Assembly (NCBI GenBank): GCA_021272165.1
Contig: JAJSLK010000014.1
Span: forward strand, 1-64,000
Reading direction: 5' to 3'
Length of the DNA stretch: 64,000 bases
From: Methylacidiphilales bacterium
GTDB taxonomy: Bacteria > Verrucomicrobiota > Verrucomicrobiia > Methylacidiphilales > UBA1321
This document shows, one piece after another, positions 25,177-33,463 of the stretch. The translations under genes and the position numbers were made by a program. Each line of letters opens with the position of its first letter. Within the stretch, counting starts at the first letter, position 1. The notes beneath the pieces are model-generated. The model ran no database searches and had not been told where the DNA came from. It saw nothing but the letters and a program-made list of their open reading frames with translations.

Positions 25177-27024
25177 TTACGGAACCGTGACCGACTTGGC
25201 GAGGTTGCGGGGCTTGTCGACGTCCCGGCCCAGGATGACCGCCATGTGATAGGCGAAAAGCTGAAGCGGGATGACGCTGAGGATCGGCGTGACGTATTCC
25301 GGGGCCGCGGGGATGCAGATGATATCGTCGGCATGCTGGTGGATTTCCTCGTCGCCTTCGGTCGCGACCGCGATGACGGGGCCCTTGCGCGCCCGGACCT
25401 GCTGCATGTTGTTGCTGTTTTTGTCGTAGGCGCCGTCACGGGGACAGAGGAACACGCTGGGTGTGTCCTCATCGACCAGGGCGATGATGCCGTGTTTCAG
25501 CTCGGCGGTGGGATGGCCTTCGGCATGGATGTAGGTGATTTCCTTCATCTTCAGCGCGCCTTCCAATGCGATGCCGTATTGCATCTGGCGGCCGAAAAAG
25601 AGCATGGAGTCGGCCTTCCGGTATTTTTCCGCAATGCTTCGGATGTGGGCGCTCTGTTTCAGGATCTGCGTAATCTGGTCGGGAAGCGCCTCGATGGCCT
25701 GAATGATTTCCTTGCCCTGCGTGCCGGAAAGGAAACGCATCCGGCCGAGGAGCAGGGCCAGAAGCAGGAAGATGACGGCCTGTGAGGTGAATGATTTGGT
25801 CGCGGCGACGCTGACCTCGGGCCCGGCGTACATATAGACACCGCCGTCGGTCTCGCGGGCGAGGGTGCTGGCGACATTGTTGCAGATGCCGAGGACACGG
25901 TGGCCCTTGCGACGGGCCTCGCGCAGCGCCCCTAGGGTATCTTCGGTTTCCCCGCTCTGGCTGACGGCGATGACGAGCGTGCGGCGATCGAGGGGGGAAT
26001 TGCGGAGGCGGAACTCGCTGGCCCATTCGACCTCGACGGGGACATGGGCGAGCGATTCGATGATGTATTCTCCGACCATGCCGGAATGCATGGCGGTGCC
26101 GCAGCCGGTGATGACGATGCGGTCGATCTCGCGGATTTCCTGCGGCGTGAGGTTCAAGCCGCCGAGCTGGGCGGTGCTTTCCTCGATATTGAGGCGGCCG
26201 CGAACGGCGTTCTGGATGGAGATGGTCTGCTCGAAGATTTCCTTGAGCATGAAGTGGGGAAAATCGCCCAGTTCAGTGTCAGCAGCCTGGTAATCGATGC
26301 GGCTGATTTCAAGCCCGGCCTTGTTGTGGGTAAGCGATTTGAGCCGGTAGCCATTGCGGTCGATGGTGACCACGTCAAAATCGCGCAGGTGGGCAACGGT
26401 CTGGGTATGGGCGGCCACGGCGGAGACGTCGCTGGCGAGAAAATGTTCGTGCGGGCCAATGCCGAGAACGAGCGGGCTGCCGCGGCGGGCGCCGACCATG
26501 ATCCCGGGCTGGTCCTGGTGGATGGCGACCAGGCCATAGGTTCCGGTGATTTCGCGCAGGGCCTCCATGACTGCCATTTCGAGGCGATTTTCGGTTTCAG
26601 TATCGAGGGTATCGAAATGGAAGCCGATGAGGACGGCCAGGACCTCGGTATCGGTTTCGGTCCGGAAGGAATAGCCCTTTTCGGCCAGCTTTTTCTTCAA
26701 AACGCCATAATTCTCAATGACGCCATTATGAACAATGGCCAGCTTGCCGGAAGCGTCGGTATGGGGGTGGGCGTTGATATCGGTGGCCTTGCCGTGGGTG
26801 GCCCAGCGGGTATGGCTGATGCCGAGGCTGCCGTGGAGGGGATGGGAAGCCAGGGCGCGTTCCAACTGCTGAATCCGGCCGACTTTTTTGACCAGTTCGA
26901 GGCCCCCGCCATTGAGGACGGCGATGCCGCTTGAGTCATAACCACGATATTCGAGACGGCGGAGCCCTTCGAGCAGAAGGGGCTCGGCTTCCTTATCTCC
27001 CAGATAGGCAACGATTCCACACAT
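25177..27024 (-). CDS. glmS: Glutamine-fructose-6-phosphate aminotransferase
   Basis: GlmS, 615 residues. It makes glucosamine-6-phosphate from fructose-6-phosphate and glutamine, the first step to UDP-GlcNAc. The start is ATG 27024, giving MCGIVAYLG in which Cys2 is the amidotransferase nucleophile after Met removal; a longer frame to 27087 would bury it. The N-terminal domain shows LRRLEYRGYDSSG and THTRWATHG-type residues (SHTRWATHGK). Two SIS isomerase domains follow (TGCGTAMHSGM, VAVSQSGETEDT-like, LCPRDGAYDKN) and the C-terminus DVDKPRNLAKSVTVP is canonical. The 139-base gap to glgC holds the divergent promoters. Confidence 0.95.
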   Translation of the reverse strand: MCGIVAYLGDKEAEPLLLEGLRRLEYRGYDSSGIAVLNGGGLELVKKVGRIQQLERALASHPLHGSLGISHTRWATHGKATDINAHPHTDASGKLAIVHNGVIENYGVLKKKLAEKGYSFRTETDTEVLAVLIGFHFDTLDTETENRLEMAVMEALREITGTYGLVAIHQDQPGIMVGARRGSPLVLGIGPHEHFLASDVSAVAAHTQTVAHLRDFDVVTIDRNGYRLKSLTHNKAGLEISRIDYQAADTELGDFPHFMLKEIFEQTISIQNAVRGRLNIEESTAQLGGLNLTPQEIREIDRIVITGCGTAMHSGMVGEYIIESLAHVPVEVEWASEFRLRNSPLDRRTLVIAVSQSGETEDTLGALREARRKGHRVLGICNNVASTLARETDGGVYMYAGPEVSVAATKSFTSQAVIFLLLALLLGRMRFLSGTQGKEIIQAIEALPDQITQILKQSAHIRSIAEKYRKADSMLFFGRQMQYGIALEGALKMKEITYIHAEGHPTAELKHGIIALVDEDTPSVFLCPRDGAYDKNSNNMQQVRARKGPVIAVATEGDEEIHQHADDIICIPAAPEYVTPILSVIPLQLFAYHMAVILGRDVDKPRNLAKSVTVP

Positions 27025-27134
27025 AAGACAATCCCCTAGTTTCCACGATAGGCAGGCAGCGTCAAGGGCGGTAACGGACACGATCAATTTGTTTGCATGA
27101 ACTTGAATTAACCTAATTTCTCAAAAAGTTGGCA

Positions 27135-27152
27135 AAGCGGATTTGTCCGCTT
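27135..27152 (+). promoter_or_regulatory. Hairpin directly upstream of the glgC ribosome site
   Basis: AAGCGGA and TCCGCTT form a perfect 7-bp stem with loop TTTG, ending just before the AAGGTAGG Shine-Dalgarno sequence of glgC. It may influence translation or mRNA stability; no ligand-binding class is recognised. Confidence 0.35.
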
Positions 27153-27164
27153 AAGGTAGGCTCA

Positions 27165-28475
27165 ATGGAACTGCCCAACCGCTATTCTTTGGTTCATGCC
27201 CGCGATGTTATTTCGGTCATTCTTGGTGGAGGGGCCGGCACCCGACTTTTTCCCCTGACCAAGGACCGGTCGAAACCCGCCGTGCCGCTGGCCGGAAAAT
27301 ACCGGATCGTCGACATCCCGATCAGCAACTGTCTCAATTCCGGCCTGAAGCGAATTTTCCTGCTGACCCAGTTCAACAGTTCCTCGCTGCATCGGCATAT
27401 CCAGCAGAGCTACCGTTTCGACGATTTTTCCGCCGGATTCGTGGAAATCATGGCCGCCCAGCAGACGCTGGACAGCACGGCCTGGTATCAGGGGACGGCC
27501 GACGCGGTGCGCCAGAACCTTTGCCACTTCGCCAATTCTTCCCACAAATATGTCCTGATCCTTTCCGGCGATCAGCTTTACCAGATGAATTTCCGCCAGG
27601 TGCTGGAACAACACATTACGAGCGGAGCAGAAGTGACGGTGGCGACGATTCCGGTGAACCGGGCCAATGCCGGTTCCTTCGGCATCATGCAGATCGATCA
27701 GGAAGAGCGGATTGTCCGTTTTGTTGAGAAGCCGAAGGACCCGGCGTTGCTCGACAGTCTGAACATCAGTGGAGGCCTGCTGTCCCGATTGGATATCCAT
27801 TCCCAGGAGGATCTTTATCTTGCCTCGATGGGTATCTATGTCTTTAACCGTGAGGTCTTGCAGAAGGCCTTGAGCGGCAAGGATGTCGACTTCGGCAAAC
27901 ATGTGATTCCGAAGCTGATCGATACGGGCCGGCTCTATTCCTACGTTTATCAGGGCTATTGGGAGGATATTGGGACGATCAAGGCGTTTTATGATGCCAA
28001 CCTCGATCTGGCAAGCGAGGTGCCACAGTTTAATTTCTTCGATACTCAGGCGCCGGTTTACACGCATGCGCGTTATCTCCCGGCCAGCAAGATCGTCCGG
28101 GGCCGGTTTGACAAGGCGGTGGTGGCCGATGGTTGTGTGATCGTCGATGCTCATATCGAGCACTCGATCATCGGAATCCGGAGCCGGATCGAGCCGGGGG
28201 CGATCATCCGGAACTCGATCCTGATGGGACTTGATGATTATGAAACAGCCGGCGAGTTGCAGGCCGGTTTGGCACGTGGATTGCCACCACTCGGGGTGGG
28301 GTGCAATACCCACATCGAGCGCGCGATCATCGACAAGAACGCGCGGATCGGGGAGAACGTTCGCATCTCTCCCTTTGGCAAGCCGGAAAACTTTGACGGC
28401 GATAACTACTACATCCGAGACGGGATTGTGATTGTGCCGAAGGGCGGCGTGATTCGCAATGGCACAGTGCTTTGA
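27165..28475 (+). CDS. glgC: Glucose-1-phosphate adenylyltransferase
   Basis: ADP-glucose pyrophosphorylase (436 residues), the committed step of bacterial glycogen synthesis. It has the nucleotide-binding start ISVILGGGAGTRLFPLTKDRSKPAVPLAGKYR-type sequence, catalytic-site stretch SGDQLYQMNFR, YWEDIGTIKAF and a left-handed beta-helix C-terminus (IERAIIDKNARIGENVRI). The ATG at 27165 follows AAGGTAGG by four bases; an upstream TTG at 27129 lies before the hairpin and is less likely. Confidence 0.95.
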   Translation: MELPNRYSLVHARDVISVILGGGAGTRLFPLTKDRSKPAVPLAGKYRIVDIPISNCLNSGLKRIFLLTQFNSSSLHRHIQQSYRFDDFSAGFVEIMAAQQTLDSTAWYQGTADAVRQNLCHFANSSHKYVLILSGDQLYQMNFRQVLEQHITSGAEVTVATIPVNRANAGSFGIMQIDQEERIVRFVEKPKDPALLDSLNISGGLLSRLDIHSQEDLYLASMGIYVFNREVLQKALSGKDVDFGKHVIPKLIDTGRLYSYVYQGYWEDIGTIKAFYDANLDLASEVPQFNFFDTQAPVYTHARYLPASKIVRGRFDKAVVADGCVIVDAHIEHSIIGIRSRIEPGAIIRNSILMGLDDYETAGELQAGLARGLPPLGVGCNTHIERAIIDKNARIGENVRISPFGKPENFDGDNYYIRDGIVIVPKGGVIRNGTVL

Positions 28476-28516
28476 TCTTTCCTCCGGATAGAAACTTTCG
28501 CTAATCTGGGCTGGAG

Positions 28517-28789
28517 ATGGAATTTGAGTGGAACCTTTATAAGGGTACGAAGCTGGCACCGGTGGAGATTTCCGAGAGCTTCGAGGATCCATTCAGCCTG
28601 CGGCTCCTGCCCGATTCTCTCCGGTTTTCGTCCCAAAACCGCTTTTTCAGCCTCGGCTGCAGCAATGGGGGAAAGGGTATCTTTGCCGTCTATACCTCCA
28701 CGGGCAAGATCGTCCGCGTGCTGGTGGCCCGTCTGATGACCGAGGAGGAGACCTTCTTTTACGAACGCAAAAGCCAGGAGCACCTCTAA
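28517..28789 (+). CDS. brnT: BrnT family toxin
   Basis: A 90-residue BrnT (DUF497) toxin, a RelE-like ribonuclease fold. It starts MEFEWNLYKG and has the family pattern EISESFEDPFSL, RFFSLGCSNGGKGIFAVYT and the C-terminal IVRVLVARLMTEEETFFYE. Its stop codon is directly followed by the ATG of the partner gene, toxin first, the normal BrnT order. The start has a fair upstream CTGGAG. Confidence 0.8.
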   Translation: MEFEWNLYKGTKLAPVEISESFEDPFSLRLLPDSLRFSSQNRFFSLGCSNGGKGIFAVYTSTGKIVRVLVARLMTEEETFFYERKSQEHL

Positions 28790-29062
28790 ATGAGCCTTCC
28801 CGTTGTGACCGATTGGGACTCGGTCCCCCTCTTTACCAACCTGATTGAGGAGGCCCAATTCTGGGAAGAGCACCAGATCAGCCAGCGGTTGATGCAGACG
28901 GCGCTGGTCGGTACCGATACCAACGAATCGACGACGATTACGCTCCGGATGGATCCCCGGATGCTTTCGCGGCTGAAACGGCTGGCCCGGCAGCGTTACC
29001 TTAATTATCAGAGTATGCTTAAGCAATGGGTGGCGGAGCGCCTGGAAAAGGAGCTCGACTGA
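28790..29062 (+). CDS. Ribbon-helix-helix antitoxin partner of BrnT
   Basis: A 90-residue protein. Residues ~48-85 are a ribbon-helix-helix DNA-binding unit (TITLRMDPRMLSRLKRLARQ, then SMLKQWVAERLEKEL); the N-terminal half probably wraps the toxin. It follows brnT with no gap. It resembles CopG-type partners more than classical BrnA. Autorepression of the pair is likely from family knowledge, though I see no clear operator in the 41-base gap after glgC. Confidence 0.75.
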   Translation: MSLPVVTDWDSVPLFTNLIEEAQFWEEHQISQRLMQTALVGTDTNESTTITLRMDPRMLSRLKRLARQRYLNYQSMLKQWVAERLEKELD

Positions 29063-29082
29063 GCTATTCTGGATTGACTTGA

Positions 29083-29102
29083 GAGTGGAAGCGCTCCTTT
29101 TT
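29083..29102 (+). terminator. Putative intrinsic terminator after the BrnT pair
   Basis: GAGTG and CGCTC form a 5-bp stem (one G-U pair) with a GAAG loop, followed by CTTTTT. It lies 20 bases after the antitoxin stop. Confidence 0.45.
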
Positions 29103-29179
29103 CAAAAACCCCTCGCTTAAAAGTCACTAGTGAGCTATTTTACGCTTAAGCTGTGATACCTCTTTTCCCCATTCCTTCC

Positions 29180-29833
29180 ATGAAAAAATCTCTCTTTCGT
29201 TCCCACCTCGGCAAACCTTCCAGCTTCACTCTGGTGGAGTTGCTGGTGGTAATCGGCATCATTGCGATTCTGGCGTCGGTGGCTATGTATGGAGCCAGTT
29301 CCGCCATTAAGGCGGCCAAGCGGGCCAAGGCGCAGGCTCTGGCCAATTCCATTCAAACGGCATCCCTGGCCTATTATACGGAGTATGGAGTTTATCCGGT
29401 TCCAGGCGATGCCGTAACAGGGCAGGATTATTCGATCGCGGACAACCAGAGTGCTGATTGGAAGGCGTTACTTTATGGTTTGTGCGGCAACATCAATCCC
29501 TATGATTCAAGCACAACTGCGCCGGCAAACGCAGTTGCCAACACCCATGGCGTGGCTTTTCTGAGTCTAAAGAACAGCGATGTCGATGTTAACGGAGGAC
29601 CTCTTAATCCATTGCCTTCAGATACAACTCACATCTACTTCAATATCGCCATTGATAATGATTATGACGGGATTTTGGGTGTACCTCCGAGCCATGTTCT
29701 GAACATGCCCAAATTTGGGAGTACGTTTAGCGCCACCGGTGGCGGCAGCAGCACAGCGGGCATTGCGCTTTGGGCCAACTGCAACGGCAGCACGACCAGC
29801 ACGAACCAGAATTTTTACGTCAAGACCTACTAA
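29180..29833 (+). CDS. Prepilin-type protein
   Basis: A 217-residue pseudopilin from the ATG at 29180. It has a basic leader and the processing site in SSFTLVELLVVIGIIAILASVAMYG, followed by KRAKAQALANSIQTASLAYYTEYGVYPVPG, the usual GspG-like helix and tyrosine-rich loop. The rest is a low-complexity secreted body. A GTG at 29153 is an alternative start. It is followed after 11 bases by a second prepilin gene, so the pair may form a minor-pilin unit. No assembly ATPase is nearby. Confidence 0.8.
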   Translation: MKKSLFRSHLGKPSSFTLVELLVVIGIIAILASVAMYGASSAIKAAKRAKAQALANSIQTASLAYYTEYGVYPVPGDAVTGQDYSIADNQSADWKALLYGLCGNINPYDSSTTAPANAVANTHGVAFLSLKNSDVDVNGGPLNPLPSDTTHIYFNIAIDNDYDGILGVPPSHVLNMPKFGSTFSATGGGSSTAGIALWANCNGSTTSTNQNFYVKTY

Positions 29834-29844
29834 GTCAGACATCC

Positions 29845-30456
29845 ATGCCACGTTTTCTTTCCTTTCGTCTGCAGCAGGCCAGGCAGCGCCCGAATTCATT
29901 CACCCTTGTCGAGCTCCTGACGGTCATAGCCATCATCGCGATTCTCGCTGCCCTTACCCTGGCGGCTTCCTCAGGCGTTTGGCAGAGGGTCGCGCGGAGC
30001 CGCGCTTCGGGCGAGATTCAAGCCATGTCGAGTGCGCTCGATAGCTACAAGACAGATAATGGCACTTATCCGACCGCGGACACATTGACGACCAATCAAT
30101 ACACGACTTATGACGGCAGCGGCGGAACGACGAATTACGTTTATTCCGCGCAGGTTCTCTATTTGAGTTTGTCCGGGAAGACCAATTACGCGGACAATCC
30201 AACGACGGGGGTCAAGTCCTACATGCAATTCAAGACTTCCCAGCTAGGTAACTACAAGGCCAATGCCGGAACGACTTTAGGATCAGGATCGACTTACGTC
30301 CAGGATCCCTGGAGTTATGCTTATGGTTACTACACGGGCGACGGCGTGAGTAACTTCCCTTATAACGGGAACGGATTTTTTGACCTCTGGTCGACGGGCG
30401 GTCTGGTTTTGCCCAAGGCAACAAACATGAATGCCTGGGTGGCAAACTGGCATTGA
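29845..30456 (+). CDS. Prepilin-type protein
   Basis: A 203-residue pseudopilin from ATG 29845, with leader and cleavage site NSFTLVELLTVIAIIAILAALTLA, then RASGEIQAMSSALDSYKTDNGTYPT as in GspG-like proteins. It shares its architecture with the gene just upstream (11-base gap) and ends in a region with FDLWSTGG, a motif common in GspG C-termini. The pair probably functions in secretion or surface assembly. Confidence 0.8.
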   Translation: MPRFLSFRLQQARQRPNSFTLVELLTVIAIIAILAALTLAASSGVWQRVARSRASGEIQAMSSALDSYKTDNGTYPTADTLTTNQYTTYDGSGGTTNYVYSAQVLYLSLSGKTNYADNPTTGVKSYMQFKTSQLGNYKANAGTTLGSGSTYVQDPWSYAYGYYTGDGVSNFPYNGNGFFDLWSTGGLVLPKATNMNAWVANWH

Positions 30457-30507
30457 GGGAAGGGGCTCGCGTCGGAGTTGTCCCGGGCCTAGGATGATGC
30501 GATTCGC

Positions 30508-32718
30508 ATGCCCCGAATTGCCCGCGTCGTCCCCGAAGTTTCCCTTGACCGCGCCTTTGACTACGAGATTCCCGCGGAACTGGAGAGCAAGGTCACGCTG
30601 GGCGCCAAAGTGCGGGTCCCTTTTCGTTCGCGGGAAATTGTCGGCTACGTCATCGAATTTCCAGAACAAAGCGAGGTTTCAAAGTTCAAAGCGATCACGG
30701 AAGTCTTCGGCGCGGGCGCGTTTTTGCCGCCGATCCTGATCGAACTGGCCCAGTGGATGGCGGGTTATTATTGTGCGCCGTTGACCGTGGCGTTGATGAG
30801 CGTTTTGCCCAAGGCGGTTCGCCGGGCGGACGCGGCGTTCAAGCAGAGGCTCTGGATCGCCTCGCTGACGGACACTCTGCCCGAGGAAGCGGCCCAGGCG
30901 ATGAAGAACGCGCGCGCGCAGATGAAGGCCTGGGAGTATCTCCAGCAAAACGGGCCGGGCTGGCTGGCCGACCTGACGGAAATTGCCGGGGCGGCGGCAT
31001 GGCGCGGACTGGCCGAGCGCAACCTGATATCGATTGAGGCGCGCACACAGGAGCGCGATCCCTTTTCTCATGCTTCCGCCGCGGAATCGACGCCGCACAT
31101 CCTGAACGATGAGCAAAAGGCGGCAATGAGCGCGATCCGAACCGAGCTGGATGAGGAGCGGCCGCGCGTGGTGCTGGTGCGTGGCGTGACCGGCAGCGGC
31201 AAGACAGAGATTTATCTCCAAGCCATCGCCGAGGTGCTTTCGCGCGGCAAAAGCGCGTTGGTCCTGGTACCCGAGATCGCGCTGACTCCGCAGACGGTGG
31301 AGCATTTTCGCTCGCGATTCATCGGGCGAAAGGTTGGTGTGGCGGTTCTGCACAGTCATCTCTCTGCGGGCGAGCGTCACGATCAATGGCAGCAGATTCG
31401 GGCGGGGCGGGCGCGGATCGTCATTGGCGCGCGGTCGGCGGTGTTCGCGCCGTTGGAGAATCTGGGCATCATTGTGGTCGACGAGGAGCAGGAGCATTCC
31501 TACAAGCAGGAGGAATCTCCCCACTATCACGCCCGCGACGTGGCCGTCATGCGCGGACACCTGGAGCGGGTGGTCGTGGTCCTCGGTTCGGCGACGCCTT
31601 CACTCGAATCGTACCATCATGCGCGGGAGGGGAAGTACCGGCTGGTCGAGCTGCATCAGCGGGTCGAGGAGGGTGAAATGCCGGTAACGCATGTTCTCGA
31701 CATTCGGAGCATCAAGAAGGGCGACGCACCGGTGCTGCTGGCACCGCGACTGGTCGAGGCGATCCAGGCCCGGCTGGACCGGCATGAACAGGCGATTATT
31801 TTTCTGAACCGGCGCGGCTATTCGTCATCGCTCCAGTGCCCGCAGTGTGGCCAGGTGGAGATGTGTCCGAATTGCAGCGTGGCACTGACGTATCATCGCC
31901 GGGCGGCCAAATTGCGCTGTCATCTTTGCGATTTTTCCAGCGCCGTGCCCCATGCCTGTCCCCAATGCGGTTTCGCACCTTATAAATATGCGGGCAGCGG
32001 CACGGAAAAGGTCGAGCAGGCACTGGTCGATGCCTTTCCCACGGCGCAGATCGCGCGCATGGATTCCGACAATATGCGGGGCAAGGACGCCTATGCGAAG
32101 ACGCTGGGGGATTTTGCCGATGGGAAGATCGATCTGCTGGTTGGCACGCAGATGATCGCGAAGGGGCTCCATTTTCCTCGGGTCACCTGTGTCGGCGTGA
32201 TTAATGCCGACCTGGCGCTGCAGATTCCCGATTTCCGGGCCAGTGAACGGGTGTTTCAACTGCTGATGCAGGTCTCGGGTCGCAGCGGACGGGGCGAAGT
32301 GCGGGGGGAAGTCTTCGTACAGACGCGAGTTCCCTTTCATCCCGCGATCCAGTTTGCGCGGCATCACGATTATGTCGGTTTTGCCGAGCAGGAGCTCGGG
32401 TTTCGGCGCAGCCTGCATTATCCGCCTTATGAGCGCTTTATTTTAATCACGGCGCGAGGCCGGAATGAGGAGAAGACGCAATTTGTCATCGAACAATTGG
32501 CCAAGGAAATAGAGAAACTTCATTTGCCGGAGACCGAAATCACCGGGCCGTCACTGGCGCCGATCGCGCGGATCGAGGAGCGCTACCGTTTCCAGATTTT
32601 CCTGCGGACCAAGCGGATCACCGCTGTTACTCCGCGCCTGCGGCCGTTGCTGATGGACCGCGCGTGGCCCGACGACACTCGCATCACCATCGATGTTGAT
32701 CCCGTCGATTTGCTTTGA
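30508..32718 (+). CDS. priA: Primosomal protein N' (PriA helicase)
   Basis: A 736-residue superfamily 2 helicase that restarts stalled replication forks. The N-terminal DNA-binding part begins ARVVPEVSLDRAFDYEIP. Walker A is GVTGSGKTEIYL (~226) and the DEAH-type box reads VVDEEQEHSYKQ (~324). The zinc-binding cysteines are in CPQCGQVEMCPNC and CHLCDF (~443-470). Late helicase motifs include LVGTQMIAKGLHFPRV and QVSGRSGRG. Its end lies just before the next gene's ribosome site. Confidence 0.95.
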   Translation: MPRIARVVPEVSLDRAFDYEIPAELESKVTLGAKVRVPFRSREIVGYVIEFPEQSEVSKFKAITEVFGAGAFLPPILIELAQWMAGYYCAPLTVALMSVLPKAVRRADAAFKQRLWIASLTDTLPEEAAQAMKNARAQMKAWEYLQQNGPGWLADLTEIAGAAAWRGLAERNLISIEARTQERDPFSHASAAESTPHILNDEQKAAMSAIRTELDEERPRVVLVRGVTGSGKTEIYLQAIAEVLSRGKSALVLVPEIALTPQTVEHFRSRFIGRKVGVAVLHSHLSAGERHDQWQQIRAGRARIVIGARSAVFAPLENLGIIVVDEEQEHSYKQEESPHYHARDVAVMRGHLERVVVVLGSATPSLESYHHAREGKYRLVELHQRVEEGEMPVTHVLDIRSIKKGDAPVLLAPRLVEAIQARLDRHEQAIIFLNRRGYSSSLQCPQCGQVEMCPNCSVALTYHRRAAKLRCHLCDFSSAVPHACPQCGFAPYKYAGSGTEKVEQALVDAFPTAQIARMDSDNMRGKDAYAKTLGDFADGKIDLLVGTQMIAKGLHFPRVTCVGVINADLALQIPDFRASERVFQLLMQVSGRSGRGEVRGEVFVQTRVPFHPAIQFARHHDYVGFAEQELGFRRSLHYPPYERFILITARGRNEEKTQFVIEQLAKEIEKLHLPETEITGPSLAPIARIEERYRFQIFLRTKRITAVTPRLRPLLMDRAWPDDTRITIDVDPVDLL

Positions 32719-32734
32719 GAGGATCGATCAGGCC

Positions 32735-33445
32735 ATGTTCGCGAAATTCATCAAGTTCCTCATCGCACTGGCCCTGATTCCGCTCGTCTCGGGTGAAATC
32801 TGGACGTTGATTGATTTGTCCCAGGCCGCCATTCCTGCGGGCCAATGGCGTTCGGCCTGGTTTGCCAGCCTGGGCGCCGGTTTTGTCACCTGGCTGCTGG
32901 TTTTTTTTATCATGCCGAGGACACTTTGGCTGTATGTGCTGGGTCACGAATTCACTCACGCCTTGGCGGCGATGCTCGCGGGCGGCAAGGTGAGCGCGTT
33001 CAAGGTCTCGGCGAAGGGAGGCCACGTGATGACCGACCGGGTCAACTGGTGGATCACCCTGTCGCCTTATTTTGTGCCGATCTACGCGCTGATCTGGCTG
33101 GGACTCTGGGTGACAGTTGATTTTTATTATCCACTGAAGGAATGGCAGCCGATTCTTTACTTCGGGCTCGGGCTTTTCTGGGCCTTTCATCTCACGTTTA
33201 CGGTCAGCATGTTCAACCTGCAACAGACCGATCTTTTCCGGGAAGGTTATATTTTTTCGACCATTGTCATCCTGCTGATCAATCTGCTGACCATGCTGCT
33301 GCTGCTGGGCCTGCTCACGCATGATCTCCCGGCGGCGGGAAAACTTTTCGTGCATCGAGTGGGACAATGCTATCTCTTTACTGGAAGCGAACTCATGCGC
33401 GCGGCAACCTGGGCGCGAGGGGAATTGCATCAGCCTCCAAGATAG
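32735..33445 (+). CDS. Membrane metallopeptidase-like protein (M50-like, HExxH)
   Basis: A 236-residue polytopic membrane protein with about five hydrophobic segments. At residue ~70 GHEFTHALAAMLAGGKV gives an HExxH zinc motif at the start of a membrane helix, as in M50/site-2-type proteases. The second zinc-ligand motif (NPDG) is not evident, which leaves activity open. The ATG at 32735 follows GAGAGGA by 11 bases; an in-frame ATG at 32693 would overlap priA. It is 18 bases upstream of argS. Confidence 0.65.
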   Translation: MFAKFIKFLIALALIPLVSGEIWTLIDLSQAAIPAGQWRSAWFASLGAGFVTWLLVFFIMPRTLWLYVLGHEFTHALAAMLAGGKVSAFKVSAKGGHVMTDRVNWWITLSPYFVPIYALIWLGLWVTVDFYYPLKEWQPILYFGLGLFWAFHLTFTVSMFNLQQTDLFREGYIFSTIVILLINLLTMLLLLGLLTHDLPAAGKLFVHRVGQCYLFTGSELMRAATWARGELHQPPR

Positions 33446-33463
33446 AGTCTAATTTTCTTTCCG

